In this document: positions 25,602-34,693 of the stretch, one piece after another
How the letters are laid out: every line of letters begins with the position of its first letter
How positions within the stretch are numbered: the stretch's first letter is position 1
Assembly: GCF_000215105.1 (NCBI RefSeq)
Contig: NC_015588.1
Span: 930,001 to 994,000, forward strand
Length of the DNA stretch: 64,000 bases
Source: Isoptericola variabilis 225
Lineage (GTDB): Bacteria > Actinomycetota > Actinomycetes > Actinomycetales > Cellulomonadaceae
Reading direction: 5' to 3'
Position numbers and translations under genes: made by a program
Notes under the pieces: generated by a model
The model's database searches: none
Told to the model about the DNA's origin: nothing
Seen by the model: the letters and a program-made list of their open reading frames with translations, nothing else

Positions 25602-27215
25602 TTAGTTCGGCGGGTTCTCGCGGTGGTACGCGTCGACGACGGCTCGCGGCAGCCGGCCTCGGACCCCGACCTCGTAGCCGTTGGCCAGCGCCCACGTCCG
25701 GATCTGGGATGGTGAGGCCGCAGTATCCGGCCCGGGCGTCAACGGGGCGGCCGTCGTCGTGGGCGTCGTCGCTCCGGTGGCGACCGCTGCGGGTGTCGGC
25801 ACTGCCGGCTTCGTTGCCGGTGCTGCAGGTTGCAGATGGGCGAGGAGCACCTCGAAGACCTCGGGGTGCACCACGCGGATGCCCAGTTCCGTCGCCTTCG
25901 CCAGCTTGGTGCCGGAGAACGATCCGTCGGTCACGAGCATGGCGGTCAACCGCGACACGCTGCCGAGCACGCGGACGCCAAGCTCCGTCGCCCGCTGCTC
26001 GAGCCTGGCACGCTCCGCGTCGTCGCATCCTGTGAAGACGACCTTGTCGCCCACGCGGAGCGGCTCGCCGTGGGTCCAGCCGTCCGGCAGCGGGAGCAGG
26101 CCTGCGCTCAGCCGTGCCGCGCGAGCCCTGTCCGCGTCGTCGATGAGCTGCAGGACGGTGGCCTTCGGCACCTCGAGCAGCTCGGCAAGAGCGTGCAGCT
26201 CAGACCGCTCCTCCTTGGAGACATGGCCGTCGTCGAGAGCGCGATGGGCCAGCGCGGTGACGAACGCCCGATGACATGCCTCGACGTCCGAGCTCGTGAG
26301 CCCGTACAGCTCGACCACGTCGTCCAGCGCAGCAGTTTCCGACTCGCTCAGCTCTCCGTCCTCGAGCACTTCGATGAGCATCTCGAGGTAGTTCAGAGAA
26401 CCTTCGGGTGCGCCGTCGTCGAGCAGTTCCTGAAGGCTCAGGCCGGCAAGCTGCGTGACCAGTGGTGGCTGCTTCGGACGCGACGGCGTCACACGGACCG
26501 GTCGCGGGCGACGCGCGGCCGGCGCGCTGAGGGCCGTGACCGGCTCTCGAACGGGCGCGGTGGGCCAGGGCACGGCGAGCGCCTCGTCGGGAAGGCGCGT
26601 GAGGTCGCGGTGCACAGGGACGCCACGCAGCCCGGTGAGGTAGCCGGCCAGGAGACCCGCCGCGGCACGTGCGTCGCCGAGAGCGGAGTGGGCGTGGTGC
26701 AGCCTGACTCCCGCGGCGTGGCAGCAGTCGGTGAGCCGGCGCCGGTCGAGGTGGGGAAGGTAGTGGTGACTGGCCTCGAGGGTGCAGAACGACGGGAGCC
26801 AGGGGAGCTCCCACCCGGCGCGTTCGAACTCGGCGCGCACGAAGGCAAGATCGAAGCGAGCGTTGTGGGCGGCGACCGCGAGTCCCGCGAGACGTCCGCG
26901 GACCTCCGTTGCGACCTCGCGGAACACGGGAGCGTCCTTGACGTCGGACTCGCGGATGCCGTGGATGTGCGTCGCGCCGACCGGGCCCTCCGGGTTGAAC
27001 CTCGTCGTCCACTCGTCGAGCACGCTTCCCCGGGTGTCGAGGCGGACGACCGCGACCTCGAGGACCCTGTCATGGCGTGGGGAGAGGCCCGTCGTCTCGA
27101 CATCGATGACCGCGAAACCCGGCAATGGGCTCGGCTCAATGGGCTGGTGGATGGCAGCGTCGGCACGCGGCACAGACGTTCGGCGGCGGCCCAGGAGGCG
27201 GTCGAGCAGGCCCAT
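25602..27215 (-). CDS. DEDDh exonuclease - TerB-like - BRCT - Lsr2-tail fusion protein
   Basis: 537 residues. Residues 33-200 are a DnaQ/epsilon-type 3'-5' exonuclease with ExoI (AVIDVETTGL, D38 and E40), ExoII (HNARFDLAFV) and ExoIII (HSALGDARAAAGLL) motifs. About 285-390 is an acidic helical domain resembling TerB (MLIEVLEDGELSESETAALDDVVELYG). About 400-480 is a BRCT domain (GDKVVFTGCDDAERARLEQRATELGVRV). The last 35 residues match the Lsr2 DNA-binding end (IRTWALANGYEVGVRGRLP), whose RGR grips the AT-rich minor groove. The fusion suggests a nuclease steered to AT-rich, foreign-like DNA. GAGGA precedes ATG 27215. Divergent from hsdR, with 255 bases between. Confidence 0.85.
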   Translation of the reverse strand: MGLLDRLLGRRRTSVPRADAAIHQPIEPSPLPGFAVIDVETTGLSPRHDRVLEVAVVRLDTRGSVLDEWTTRFNPEGPVGATHIHGIRESDVKDAPVFREVATEVRGRLAGLAVAAHNARFDLAFVRAEFERAGWELPWLPSFCTLEASHHYLPHLDRRRLTDCCHAAGVRLHHAHSALGDARAAAGLLAGYLTGLRGVPVHRDLTRLPDEALAVPWPTAPVREPVTALSAPAARRPRPVRVTPSRPKQPPLVTQLAGLSLQELLDDGAPEGSLNYLEMLIEVLEDGELSESETAALDDVVELYGLTSSDVEACHRAFVTALAHRALDDGHVSKEERSELHALAELLEVPKATVLQLIDDADRARAARLSAGLLPLPDGWTHGEPLRVGDKVVFTGCDDAERARLEQRATELGVRVLGSVSRLTAMLVTDGSFSGTKLAKATELGIRVVHPEVFEVLLAHLQPAAPATKPAVPTPAAVATGATTPTTTAAPLTPGPDTAASPSQIRTWALANGYEVGVRGRLPRAVVDAYHRENPPN

Positions 27216-27470
27216 GGTGTCCTCGTCGGTCTCGATGGCGATGGAGCAAGATGCTGTCAGAGGCAACAGACAAATGGGGCGCTCGGGCGGGTGAAATCCG
27301 GGGGATCGGCTGCCGCGCACCCAGAGCCCATCCCGGCGAGCCGTACCGTTGCCTCAGGAACTGGCGCTGCGCTGCGCCGATATGGGGGTTATCGCTGGCG
27401 AGCCTCGAGCCGGGCGTCGGTGTCCGCGACGATGAGCACAGAGACGCCGGTAGCGACCGCAGGAGGAAGC

Positions 27471-30400
27471 ATGCATCCGAGCGAAGCCCAGTGGGAACAG
27501 CTCGCCCTCGACCACCTTGCCGAGCCGTTGGGCTGGGCACCGCTCGCCGGCAAGCAGATCGCTCCCGGCGCCACCTCCGACGTCGGGCACCCGGGATACG
27601 CGGCGCTGGGCGAGCAGCCGCAGCGCGAGTCGTGGTCGGAGCTCGCGATCCCGTCTCGCCTGCGCTCGGCGCTGCGCCGGCTCAACCCCGACGTGCCGCG
27701 CGAGTACCTGGACCAGGCGCTCACCGAGATCCTGACGCCGTCGTCGCAGGACGCCATCACAGAGAACAAGCGCATCCACGACTTCCTCGCCCGCGGGTAC
27801 CGCATCACGTTCACCGAGGACGGCCGCGAGCAGACGCCCACCGTGCGGCTCGTCTCGTCGCTCGAGCACGAGAACGAGTGGCTCGTCGCCAACCAGGTGA
27901 CCGTCGTCGACGGCGACGTCGAGCGACGTTTCGACCTCGTGCTCTACCTCAACGGCATGCCTGTCGCGATCGTCGAGCTCAAGAACGCCGGGAGCGCGCA
28001 CGCGGACGTCGCCGCGGCGCACGCTCAGCTCACGACCTACGTCCGCGAGCTGCCGATGGCTTTCCGGTTCTGCGTGCTGACCGTCATCAGTGACGGGGTG
28101 ATCGCGAAGTACGGGACGCCGTTCACGCCGCTGAACCACTACGCACCGTGGAACGTGGACGACGAGGGGCGTGTCGTCGGACCGGACGGCCGGCCGGAGG
28201 GTGAGCGGCACCTGCACCTGGTCGACGAGGACGGTCTCGCCGGTGAGGTCGAGCCGCTGACGCCGCTCGAGGTCACGCTGAACGGGCTCTTCAACCCCGA
28301 GCGGTTCGGGCAGCTTCTGCGCGGGTTCGTCGCGTTCGACGCCGACGAGGACGGGTTGCACAAGCGCATCGCCAAGCCGCACCAGTACTTCGCAGTGACC
28401 AAGGCCGTCGGGGCGACGGTCAACGCCGTCGAAGGGGACGGGCGGGCCGGCGTCGTCTGGCACACGCAGGGCTCCGGCAAGTCCATGGAGATGGAGCTCT
28501 ACGCGGCGGCGATCGCGCGCCATCCCAAGCTGCTCAACCCGACGATCGTCGTCATCACCGACCGCACGGACCTCGACGACCAGCTCTACGAGACGTTCCG
28601 GCGCTCACAGCTGCTGACCGAGGAGCCGAAGCAGGTGATGCGTCGCGCCGAGCTGCGGGACGAGCTCGCCAACCGGACCACCGGGGGCATCTACTTCACC
28701 ACGCTGCAGAAGTTCGGCCTGACGGCCGAGGAGAAGCGGGCCGGGCGCAAGCACCCCGTGCTGTCCGAGCGGCGCAACGTCGTGCTCATCGTCGACGAGG
28801 CGCACCGCAGCCACTACGACAACCTCGACGGCTACGCGTGGCACCTGAAGAACGCGTTGCCCAACGCCACCCTCATCGCGTTCACCGGGACGCCCGTCAA
28901 GGGGGAGCGGGACACCGAGGCCGTGTTCGGCGACGTCATCGACGTCTACGACCTGACGCGTGCGGTCGCCGACGGCGCGACCGTGCCCGTGTACTTCGAG
29001 TCCCGCCTGGTGAAGGTCGGCTTCCCCGACGACGTCGACCCGGAGACCATCGACGCCGCCGCCGACGAGGCGACCGTCGGTCTGGACGACGCGGAACGGG
29101 CGCGCATCGAGAAGTCGGTGACCGTGGTCAACGCCGTCTACGGTGCGCCGGCACGGCTGAAGACTCTGGCCGCCGACCTGGTGCAGCACTGGGAGGACCG
29201 GCGTGACGCCGTCGTCGAGATGGTGCGGCCGACGCACTCCGAAGGTGCCGTCGGGGGAGCGCCGGGCAAGGCGCTCGTCGTGTGCGCGACGCGGGAGATC
29301 TGCGCCCGGCTGTACGAGCAGATCGTGGAGCTGCGGCCCGACTGGCACTCCGCCGACATCACCGCGGGCAAGGTCAAGGTGGTGTACTCCGGCGACGCGA
29401 CGGACCAGCCGCCCGTGGCAGACCACGTCCGGCGCGACGGCGAGAACGCCATGGTCAAGAACCGGCTCAAGGACCCCGACGACGAGCTCGAGATCGTCAT
29501 CGTCAAGGACATGCTCCTCACGGGCTTCGACGCGCCGCCCCTCCATACGCTCTACCTCGACCGGCCCTTGCGCGGCGCGCTGCTCATGCAGACGCTCGCG
29601 CGGGTCAACCGCACGTTCCGCGGCAAGGACGCCGGCCTGCTCGTCGCCTACGCACCGATTGCCGAGAACCTCACGGCGGCGCTCGCCGAGTACACCGTGC
29701 GGGATCAGGCGGAGCAGCCGATCGGCAAGAACCTCGACGAGCTCGCCGAGACCACCCGGGCGCTCGTCGAGGCGCTGCGCGAGCTCGTCGCGCCGACGCG
29801 GTGGCGCGACCGGCTCGAGAAGGCGCGGAACGCCAAGCGGGGATACATCGACGCCGTGCTCCACGTCGTCAACTGGCTTCGCGACCCGCAGAACCCCGGC
29901 AACCAGGTTCCCGACGACTCGGACGAGGAGAAGCTCGCGGACGCGTTCCGGCGCCGGGCCCAGGCCCTGGTTCGCGCCTGGGCGGCCGCCGGCCGGCACG
30001 AGGCCCTCGCCGACCTCCACGACGAGGCGCGCTTCTACGAAGAGGTTCGCGTCTGGATGGGCAAGCTCGACGCCGAGGACCGCCAGGCGCGCGGTGAGCC
30101 GATCCCCGAGGACGTCCAGCGGCTCCTCAACCAGCTCACGGCCACCGCGGTCGACGCGCGCGACGTCGTCGACGTGTACGAGGCGGCGGGCCTGGAGCAC
30201 CCGCGCCTCGACCAGATCGACGGTGACTTCCTGGCCAAGGCGCAGGCCTCGCCCAACCCGCAGATCACCATCGAGGCGTTGCGCGCTCTGATCACGTCCG
30301 AGGCGCGCGCGCTGACCCGCGGCAACATCGTCCGGCGGCAGATGTTCTCCGAGCGGCTCGCCGAGCTCATGCTGCGGTACACGAACTCCAACCTGACCTC

Positions 30401-30767
30401 GGCGGAGGTCATCCAGGCGCTCGTCGAGATGGCCAAGGACTTGGCTGCAGAGGCGACGCGGGGCCAGCGGTTCGAGCCGCCGCTGGACCACGACGAGCTG
30501 GCGTTCTTCGACGCCGTGGCCCAGAACGAGTCAGCCGTGCTGCTCCAGGGCGACGACAAGCTCGCCGAGATCGCGCGCGAGCTCGTCGGGATCATGCGGC
30601 GTGACGTCAAGACCGACTGGACCGTTCGCGACGACGTCCGGGCGAAGATGCGCTCGTCGATCAAGCGCCTGCTCATCAAGCACAAGTACCCGCCGGACAG
30701 GCAGCCGGAGGCCATCCGGCTCGTGATGGAGCAGATGGAGGCGCTGGCGCCGCGGTACGCCGCATGA
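27471..30767 (+). CDS. hsdR: Type I restriction endonuclease subunit HsdR
   Basis: 1098 residues, full length. The N-terminal PD-(D/E)xK nuclease shows D155 and the ELK pair E169/K171 (FDLVLYLNG, AIVELKN). The translocase has HTQGSGKSM (K337), DEAH at 442-445, FTGTPV and a motif VI region MQTLARVNR. The C-terminal helical domain contacts HsdM/HsdS. It cuts unmethylated DNA far from the recognition site after ATP-driven translocation. AGGAGG lies right before ATG 27471; an in-frame ATG at 27432 is the alternative. It is separated from hsdM/hsdS by about 6.8 kb holding eight other genes, and its stop codon overlaps the first half-site of the Fic operator. Confidence 0.94.
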   Translation: MHPSEAQWEQLALDHLAEPLGWAPLAGKQIAPGATSDVGHPGYAALGEQPQRESWSELAIPSRLRSALRRLNPDVPREYLDQALTEILTPSSQDAITENKRIHDFLARGYRITFTEDGREQTPTVRLVSSLEHENEWLVANQVTVVDGDVERRFDLVLYLNGMPVAIVELKNAGSAHADVAAAHAQLTTYVRELPMAFRFCVLTVISDGVIAKYGTPFTPLNHYAPWNVDDEGRVVGPDGRPEGERHLHLVDEDGLAGEVEPLTPLEVTLNGLFNPERFGQLLRGFVAFDADEDGLHKRIAKPHQYFAVTKAVGATVNAVEGDGRAGVVWHTQGSGKSMEMELYAAAIARHPKLLNPTIVVITDRTDLDDQLYETFRRSQLLTEEPKQVMRRAELRDELANRTTGGIYFTTLQKFGLTAEEKRAGRKHPVLSERRNVVLIVDEAHRSHYDNLDGYAWHLKNALPNATLIAFTGTPVKGERDTEAVFGDVIDVYDLTRAVADGATVPVYFESRLVKVGFPDDVDPETIDAAADEATVGLDDAERARIEKSVTVVNAVYGAPARLKTLAADLVQHWEDRRDAVVEMVRPTHSEGAVGGAPGKALVVCATREICARLYEQIVELRPDWHSADITAGKVKVVYSGDATDQPPVADHVRRDGENAMVKNRLKDPDDELEIVIVKDMLLTGFDAPPLHTLYLDRPLRGALLMQTLARVNRTFRGKDAGLLVAYAPIAENLTAALAEYTVRDQAEQPIGKNLDELAETTRALVEALRELVAPTRWRDRLEKARNAKRGYIDAVLHVVNWLRDPQNPGNQVPDDSDEEKLADAFRRRAQALVRAWAAAGRHEALADLHDEARFYEEVRVWMGKLDAEDRQARGEPIPEDVQRLLNQLTATAVDARDVVDVYEAAGLEHPRLDQIDGDFLAKAQASPNPQITIEALRALITSEARALTRGNIVRRQMFSERLAELMLRYTNSNLTSAEVIQALVEMAKDLAAEATRGQRFEPPLDHDELAFFDAVAQNESAVLLQGDDKLAEIARELVGIMRRDVKTDWTVRDDVRAKMRSSIKRLLIKHKYPPDRQPEAIRLVMEQMEALAPRYAA

Positions 30768-30820
30768 TCCGATGGCGCCCACCGTCGTTACCATCGGATA
30801 TGGCCACATCCGATGGTAAC
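30767..30820. promoter_or_regulatory. Operator-like inverted repeat with a third half-site before fic
   Basis: A perfect 13-bp inverted repeat (gttaccatcggat 30787-30799, 8-base spacer, atccgatggtaac 30808-30820) ends 8 bases before the fic start. A further copy of atccgatgg lies at 30767-30775 and overlaps the hsdR stop. Three spaced half-sites favour a protein-binding site, probably for the winged helix in the Fic protein itself. It could also act as the hsdR terminator. Confidence 0.65.
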
Positions 30821-30828
30821 GTGGGGAT

Positions 30829-32025
30829 GTGGCATCGGAAACGGTGGGGACGTGGCCCGCGTTCGGCATCGAGTCGCTGAGGTGGAGCTCCCCCGACCTC
30901 GAGTACGGACCGCGCACGGCTCGCAGTCGCGAACGAGGGCCGTACGAGAGCGCCGTGCCGGCACGCATCGCGGACGCCACCGTGACGCTGGACAGCACGA
31001 CCATGGCACTCGTGGCCGAGGCCAGCGCCGAGATCGCACGGCTCGATGGCGAATTCCTCGGGATGGCGACGTCGTTCGCGTCGCTCCTGCTCCGCACCGA
31101 GGCAGCGAGCTCGTCACAGATCGAGAATCTGACCTCCTCCCCGAAGTCGATCGCACTCGCCGAGCTCGGTCGTCGAGGCCGGGCGAACGCGGACGAGATC
31201 GTGGCCAACGTGTCGGCGATGACCGAAGCACTCCAGCTCGCGGATCGTCTGGACTCCGACGCCATCCTGGCGATGCACCGAGTCTTGATGCGGGAACACA
31301 TGCCGCAGGTGGCGGGAAGGTGGCGAGAGCAGCCGGTGTGGATCGGCGGCTCGGCCCGCAGCCCTCACGGCGCCGACTACGTGGCACCCCGTGCCGAGCT
31401 GGTCCCGGCAGCCATGCAGGACCTCGCCGGCTTCATGGCTCGCGACGACGTCCCGGCTCTGGCGCAGGCGGCGATCACCCATGCACAGTTCGAGAACATC
31501 CACCCCTTTCCTGACGGCAACGGTCGAACAGGGCGCGCACTCCTTCACGCGCAACTACGCCATGCGAGGCTCGTCCGACAGACGATCGTCCCCGTCTCTG
31601 CGGGGCTTCTGGCGGACACCGGCAGGTATTTCGAGGCGCTCGCGCGATATCGCGCGGGCGAGGTGGCGTCGATCGTCGTGCGGGTGTGCGAAGCGGTGTT
31701 CCCTGCGCTCGAGAACTCCCGGCGCCTGATCGATGACGTGCGCGAGGCCCGCGCTCGCTGGGACGACGTGATCCGGGCTCGACGCGGCGCGGCAGCGTGG
31801 GGACTGGCGGACCTCGTGATGACCCGACCCGTCGTCGACTCGCGGTTCGTCGCAGAGCGACTCGGGGTGACCCCGCTGAACGCGCAACGTGCCATCGATC
31901 GGCTCGTCGAGGACGGTGTGATCGTCCAGATCGGTCGGGGGACGCGTGACCGGGTCTGGCAAGCCCCCGAGATCATCCAGGCGATGGAGGACTTTGCAGA
32001 GCGCGCCCACCACCGGGTCTTCTGA
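30829..32025 (+). CDS. Fic family protein, class II, with C-terminal winged helix
   Basis: 398 residues. The catalytic loop HPFPDGNGRTGR (H225 to R236) is intact, so AMP or a related nucleotide transfer from ATP to a target hydroxyl is expected. The inhibitory helix motif S95-SQI-E99-N100 ([S/T]xxxE[G/N]) lies N-terminal, which defines class II Fic proteins; E99 would block ATP until released. Residues 330-390 form a winged helix (SRFVAERLGVTPLNAQRAIDRLVEDGVIVQIG), usual in this group and often autoregulatory. GTG 30829 begins close behind the dyad described above. Such genes are frequent next to type I restriction loci. Ends 3 bases from a convergent gene. Confidence 0.9.
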   Translation: MASETVGTWPAFGIESLRWSSPDLEYGPRTARSRERGPYESAVPARIADATVTLDSTTMALVAEASAEIARLDGEFLGMATSFASLLLRTEAASSSQIENLTSSPKSIALAELGRRGRANADEIVANVSAMTEALQLADRLDSDAILAMHRVLMREHMPQVAGRWREQPVWIGGSARSPHGADYVAPRAELVPAAMQDLAGFMARDDVPALAQAAITHAQFENIHPFPDGNGRTGRALLHAQLRHARLVRQTIVPVSAGLLADTGRYFEALARYRAGEVASIVVRVCEAVFPALENSRRLIDDVREARARWDDVIRARRGAAAWGLADLVMTRPVVDSRFVAERLGVTPLNAQRAIDRLVEDGVIVQIGRGTRDRVWQAPEIIQAMEDFAERAHHRVF

Positions 32026-32028
32026 CGT

Positions 32029-32964
32029 TCAGCCGGTGCGCTGGGTGAGGTAGACGACGACGTCGGACCGGCCGAACCGCTCGGCCCACGCGGCGGGCGT
32101 GGCGCCTAACCGGCGCTCGACGGCACCGGCGTCGGCGCCTCGCTCCACGAGGAGCCGCACGACGTCGAGCTCGCCCGCCGCCGCGGCGTAGTGCAGCGCG
32201 GTGGTGCCCTCGGTGTCGGCGGCGCCGGCCGGGAAGCCGTGCTCGACGAGAGCGCGCAGCTCGCGCCAGCGGTGGATGCCCGCCAGCTCGACGAGGAGCC
32301 CGGGGTGCCGCTCGGGCAGGTCGTGCACGCCGCCGTCGAGCACGAGGGTGCGCTCGAGGTCGGGTGCCCTCCCGCCCAGCGCGGCGGCGACCACGGGGTC
32401 GCGGCGCTCCTCCTGCGCCCGGTACAGGTCCCGCAGCAGGCACATCTCGGCGCCGTGGGCCATGGCCTCGCGGTTGAGGTGCGCGACGAGCGCGGCCATC
32501 GAGTCGTCGGCGAACGGCCCGCCGCGCGGACCGAGCGGGCGCAGCAGCGCGTCGTCGTCGAGCCCGGCGAGCGCGTCGCGCCACAGGGTGTAGCCCTGCT
32601 CGAGGAGCGCGAGCCCGCCGGCCGCGGTCAGGGGCAGCGGCTCGGGCCAGTGGCGGTCGTCGAACATGTCGGCGTCGTCGGGCGCCGACGTCGGGCCGAA
32701 GTACGCGCGCGCCCGCTTGGCCCACACGTCGCGGCCGAGGTGCGCCATGCGCCACGCGATGGTCGTCACGGGCGGCACCGTGGGCTCGGGCACCGTAGCC
32801 TCGATGCGCACGACGCCGTCGTCTCCGGTGCGCAGGCTCCACGCGCCCTCGACCGGCTCCCAGAGGTACTCGGCGTCGGTCAGGCCCTGCAGCCGGGGCC
32901 ACAGGTGGACCTGCCAGTAGAAGTCGATCTGGTCGGCCAGGAGGGTGCGCAGCGTCGTCGCCAT
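32029..32964 (-). CDS. DinB-like domain fused to ankyrin repeats
   Basis: 311 residues. The first 170 residues follow the DinB/YfiT four-helix pattern: LLADQIDFYWQVHLWPRLQGLTDAEYLWEPVEGAWSL with the metal-region Trp and Glu, WRMAHLGRDVW, and HLNREAMAHGAEMCLLRDLY, a second HxxxxxxHG-type helix. DinB-like proteins are metal-dependent thiol (mycothiol or bacillithiol) transferases or relatives. Residues 215-305 are two or three ankyrin repeats (GTTALHYAAAAGELDVVRLLVERGAD). The combination gives an enzyme-like domain with a protein-binding tail. It marks the right edge of the defence island. Confidence 0.8.
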   Translation of the reverse strand: MATTLRTLLADQIDFYWQVHLWPRLQGLTDAEYLWEPVEGAWSLRTGDDGVVRIEATVPEPTVPPVTTIAWRMAHLGRDVWAKRARAYFGPTSAPDDADMFDDRHWPEPLPLTAAGGLALLEQGYTLWRDALAGLDDDALLRPLGPRGGPFADDSMAALVAHLNREAMAHGAEMCLLRDLYRAQEERRDPVVAAALGGRAPDLERTLVLDGGVHDLPERHPGLLVELAGIHRWRELRALVEHGFPAGAADTEGTTALHYAAAAGELDVVRLLVERGADAGAVERRLGATPAAWAERFGRSDVVVYLTQRTG

Positions 32965-32995
32965 GCGCCGATCCTCGCGCAGGGCACCGACACGG

Positions 32996-33424
32996 TCACG
33001 TGGCGTCGTCGAGCGCGAGCGGCCGGACGGTGCCGCCCGCGGCGACGAACACCCCGCGCACGCGCACGCCGGCGGCGGACGCCTGGCCGCGGACGAGCGC
33101 GTTCCACGCCCGGTCGGAGGCGGTGATGTCGTCCGTGCCGGGCCGCTCGAGCACCGCGACGAGCGCGCCGCCCGGCGCCGTCTCCTCGCCCACGGAGCGC
33201 AGGAGCAACCCGAGACCGGGTGCGACGTCGTCGTCGGGCGTCACGGGCACGCCCTGGATCGGCACCGCGATGCCCAGCAGGCGGTCGTCGGCGTCGAGCC
33301 ACGTGAGCAGGAGCACGCGCTCGCGGGGGAGCGCATCGCCCGCGAGCATGCGGGCCAGGTGCAGGACGTCGTCGTCCGAGGTGACCGGGTCGCCCGGGCG
33401 GAAGGAGGCGGTGTGCGTCGTCAT
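32996..33424 (-). CDS. Hypothetical protein
   Basis: 142 residues; family not recognised. One compact alpha/beta domain with RVLLLTWLDADDRLLGIAVPIQGVP, then GGALVAVLERPGTDDIT, WNALVRGQASAAGVRVRGVFVAAGG. No Cys, no membrane segment. The alternation of strands and helices resembles small regulatory or DUF4192-like domains of actinomycetes, but this is weak. Codon use is as in neighbours, so it is a real gene. Divergent from the glycosyltransferase, 72 bases apart. Confidence 0.6.
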   Translation of the reverse strand: MTTHTASFRPGDPVTSDDDVLHLARMLAGDALPRERVLLLTWLDADDRLLGIAVPIQGVPVTPDDDVAPGLGLLLRSVGEETAPGGALVAVLERPGTDDITASDRAWNALVRGQASAAGVRVRGVFVAAGGTVRPLALDDAT

Positions 33425-33496
33425 GACCCCAGAGCCTGCCGGAGTTCACCCGCCCCGGCCCTGAGTTGTCCACAGGCTCGGGCCTACCCTCGAACC

Positions 33497-34693
33497 ATGC
33501 GCGTGCTGTTCGCGACGACCGCGGGCCTGGGGCACTTCCGGCCGCAGGTGCCGCTCGCCCGCGCGGTGCGCGACGCCGGTCACGAGGTCCGCGTCGCGGC
33601 CCCGGCGTCGTTCGCCCGCCACGTGACCGACGCGGGCCTCGAGCACGCCCCGTTCGACGACGCCGACCCGGAGGCGCTCGGCCGCGTCTTCGGCTCGCTG
33701 CCGGGCCTGGCGCCCGAGGAGGCGAACCACCGCGTCGTCACGCAGGTCTTCGGCCGGCTGGACCCCCAGGCGGCGCTGCCTCGGCTCGCCGCGCTCGTCG
33801 AGACCTGGCGCCCCGACGTGATCGTGCGCGAGCCGGGCGAGGTCGCCTCGCTCGCCGCGGCGGAGGCCGCCGGCGTGCTCCACGTGGTCTCGGGTATCGG
33901 GCTCGGCCGCCTTCACGCCTGGATGATCGAGGGCCTGGCCGAGCCGCTGCAGGACCTCGCGGCGCGCGCCGGCATCCCGGACCGGGACCTCGCCGCCGCC
34001 GCCCGCGACGAGCAGGTGTTCACCACGCTGCCGGCCTCGTTCGACGAGCCGGGTCCCGCGCTCCCGCACGATCCCGTCCGGTACCGCGCCGAGCCCGACG
34101 GCGCCACGGCGCCGCCGCTGCCGGCGTGGGGCGACCCGGACGCGCCGCTCGTCTACGTCACGTTCGGCTCGGTCGCCGCCGGCCAGCCCACGTTCGAGCC
34201 GATGTACCCGCTCGTCCTCGACGCGCTCGCGGACCTCGACGCGCGCGTCCTGCTCACCACGGGCACGCACGGCGACCCCGACGCGCTGCGGCCGTGGCCC
34301 GCCAACGCCCGCGTCGAGCGGTGGTGGCCGCAGGAGGCCCTCATGCCCGCGGGAGGCGAGCCTGCCGCCACGGCCATGGTGGGGCACGGCGGCTTCGGCA
34401 CGACCACGACGGCGCTCGCAACCGGCGTCCCGCAGGTGGTCGTGCCGCTCTTCGCGTCGGACCAGTGGCTCAACGCCCGCCGGGTCGCCGACGTCGGGGC
34501 CGGCCTCGCGGTCGAGGCCGGCCCCGAGCTGGTCGAGCGGCTGCCCGGTGCGGTGCGGTCCGTGCTCGACGACGGCACCTACCGCGCCCCGGCGCGGCGG
34601 CTCGCGGACGAGATGGCCGCCCTGCCGCCGGCGGCCGCGACCGTCGAGCGGGTGCTCACTGCCGGAAGTACCGCGCGTACGCGCCCGTCGTGA
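33497..34693 (+). CDS. Glycosyltransferase family 1 (MGT / macrolide type)
   Basis: 398 residues, GT-B fold. The N-terminal domain starts VLFATTAGLGHFRPQVPLARAVRDAGHEV, the acceptor-side GxGH loop. The C-terminal domain has VYVTFGSVA, WWPQEAL, and the nucleotide-sugar site VGHGGFGTTTTALATGVPQVVVPLFASDQWLNA with the GHGG and DQ signature. Enzymes of this kind transfer a sugar to small molecules such as flavonoids, macrolides or lipids; the substrate here is unknown. The 3' end overlaps the opposite-strand malate synthase gene by 38 bases, a convergent overlap. Confidence 0.88.
   Translation: MRVLFATTAGLGHFRPQVPLARAVRDAGHEVRVAAPASFARHVTDAGLEHAPFDDADPEALGRVFGSLPGLAPEEANHRVVTQVFGRLDPQAALPRLAALVETWRPDVIVREPGEVASLAAAEAAGVLHVVSGIGLGRLHAWMIEGLAEPLQDLAARAGIPDRDLAAAARDEQVFTTLPASFDEPGPALPHDPVRYRAEPDGATAPPLPAWGDPDAPLVYVTFGSVAAGQPTFEPMYPLVLDALADLDARVLLTTGTHGDPDALRPWPANARVERWWPQEALMPAGGEPAATAMVGHGGFGTTTTALATGVPQVVVPLFASDQWLNARRVADVGAGLAVEAGPELVERLPGAVRSVLDDGTYRAPARRLADEMAALPPAAATVERVLTAGSTARTRPS

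Noticed and set aside
25830..27470. N-terminal extension of hsdR by about 550 codons
   Set aside because: It lies over the exonuclease gene on the other strand and has no HsdR homology. A strong ribosome-binding site marks ATG 27471.
6023..32025. The whole defence island as an integrated prophage or ICE
   Set aside because: No integrase, transposase, tRNA-type attachment site, relaxase or phage structural gene was seen at either end.
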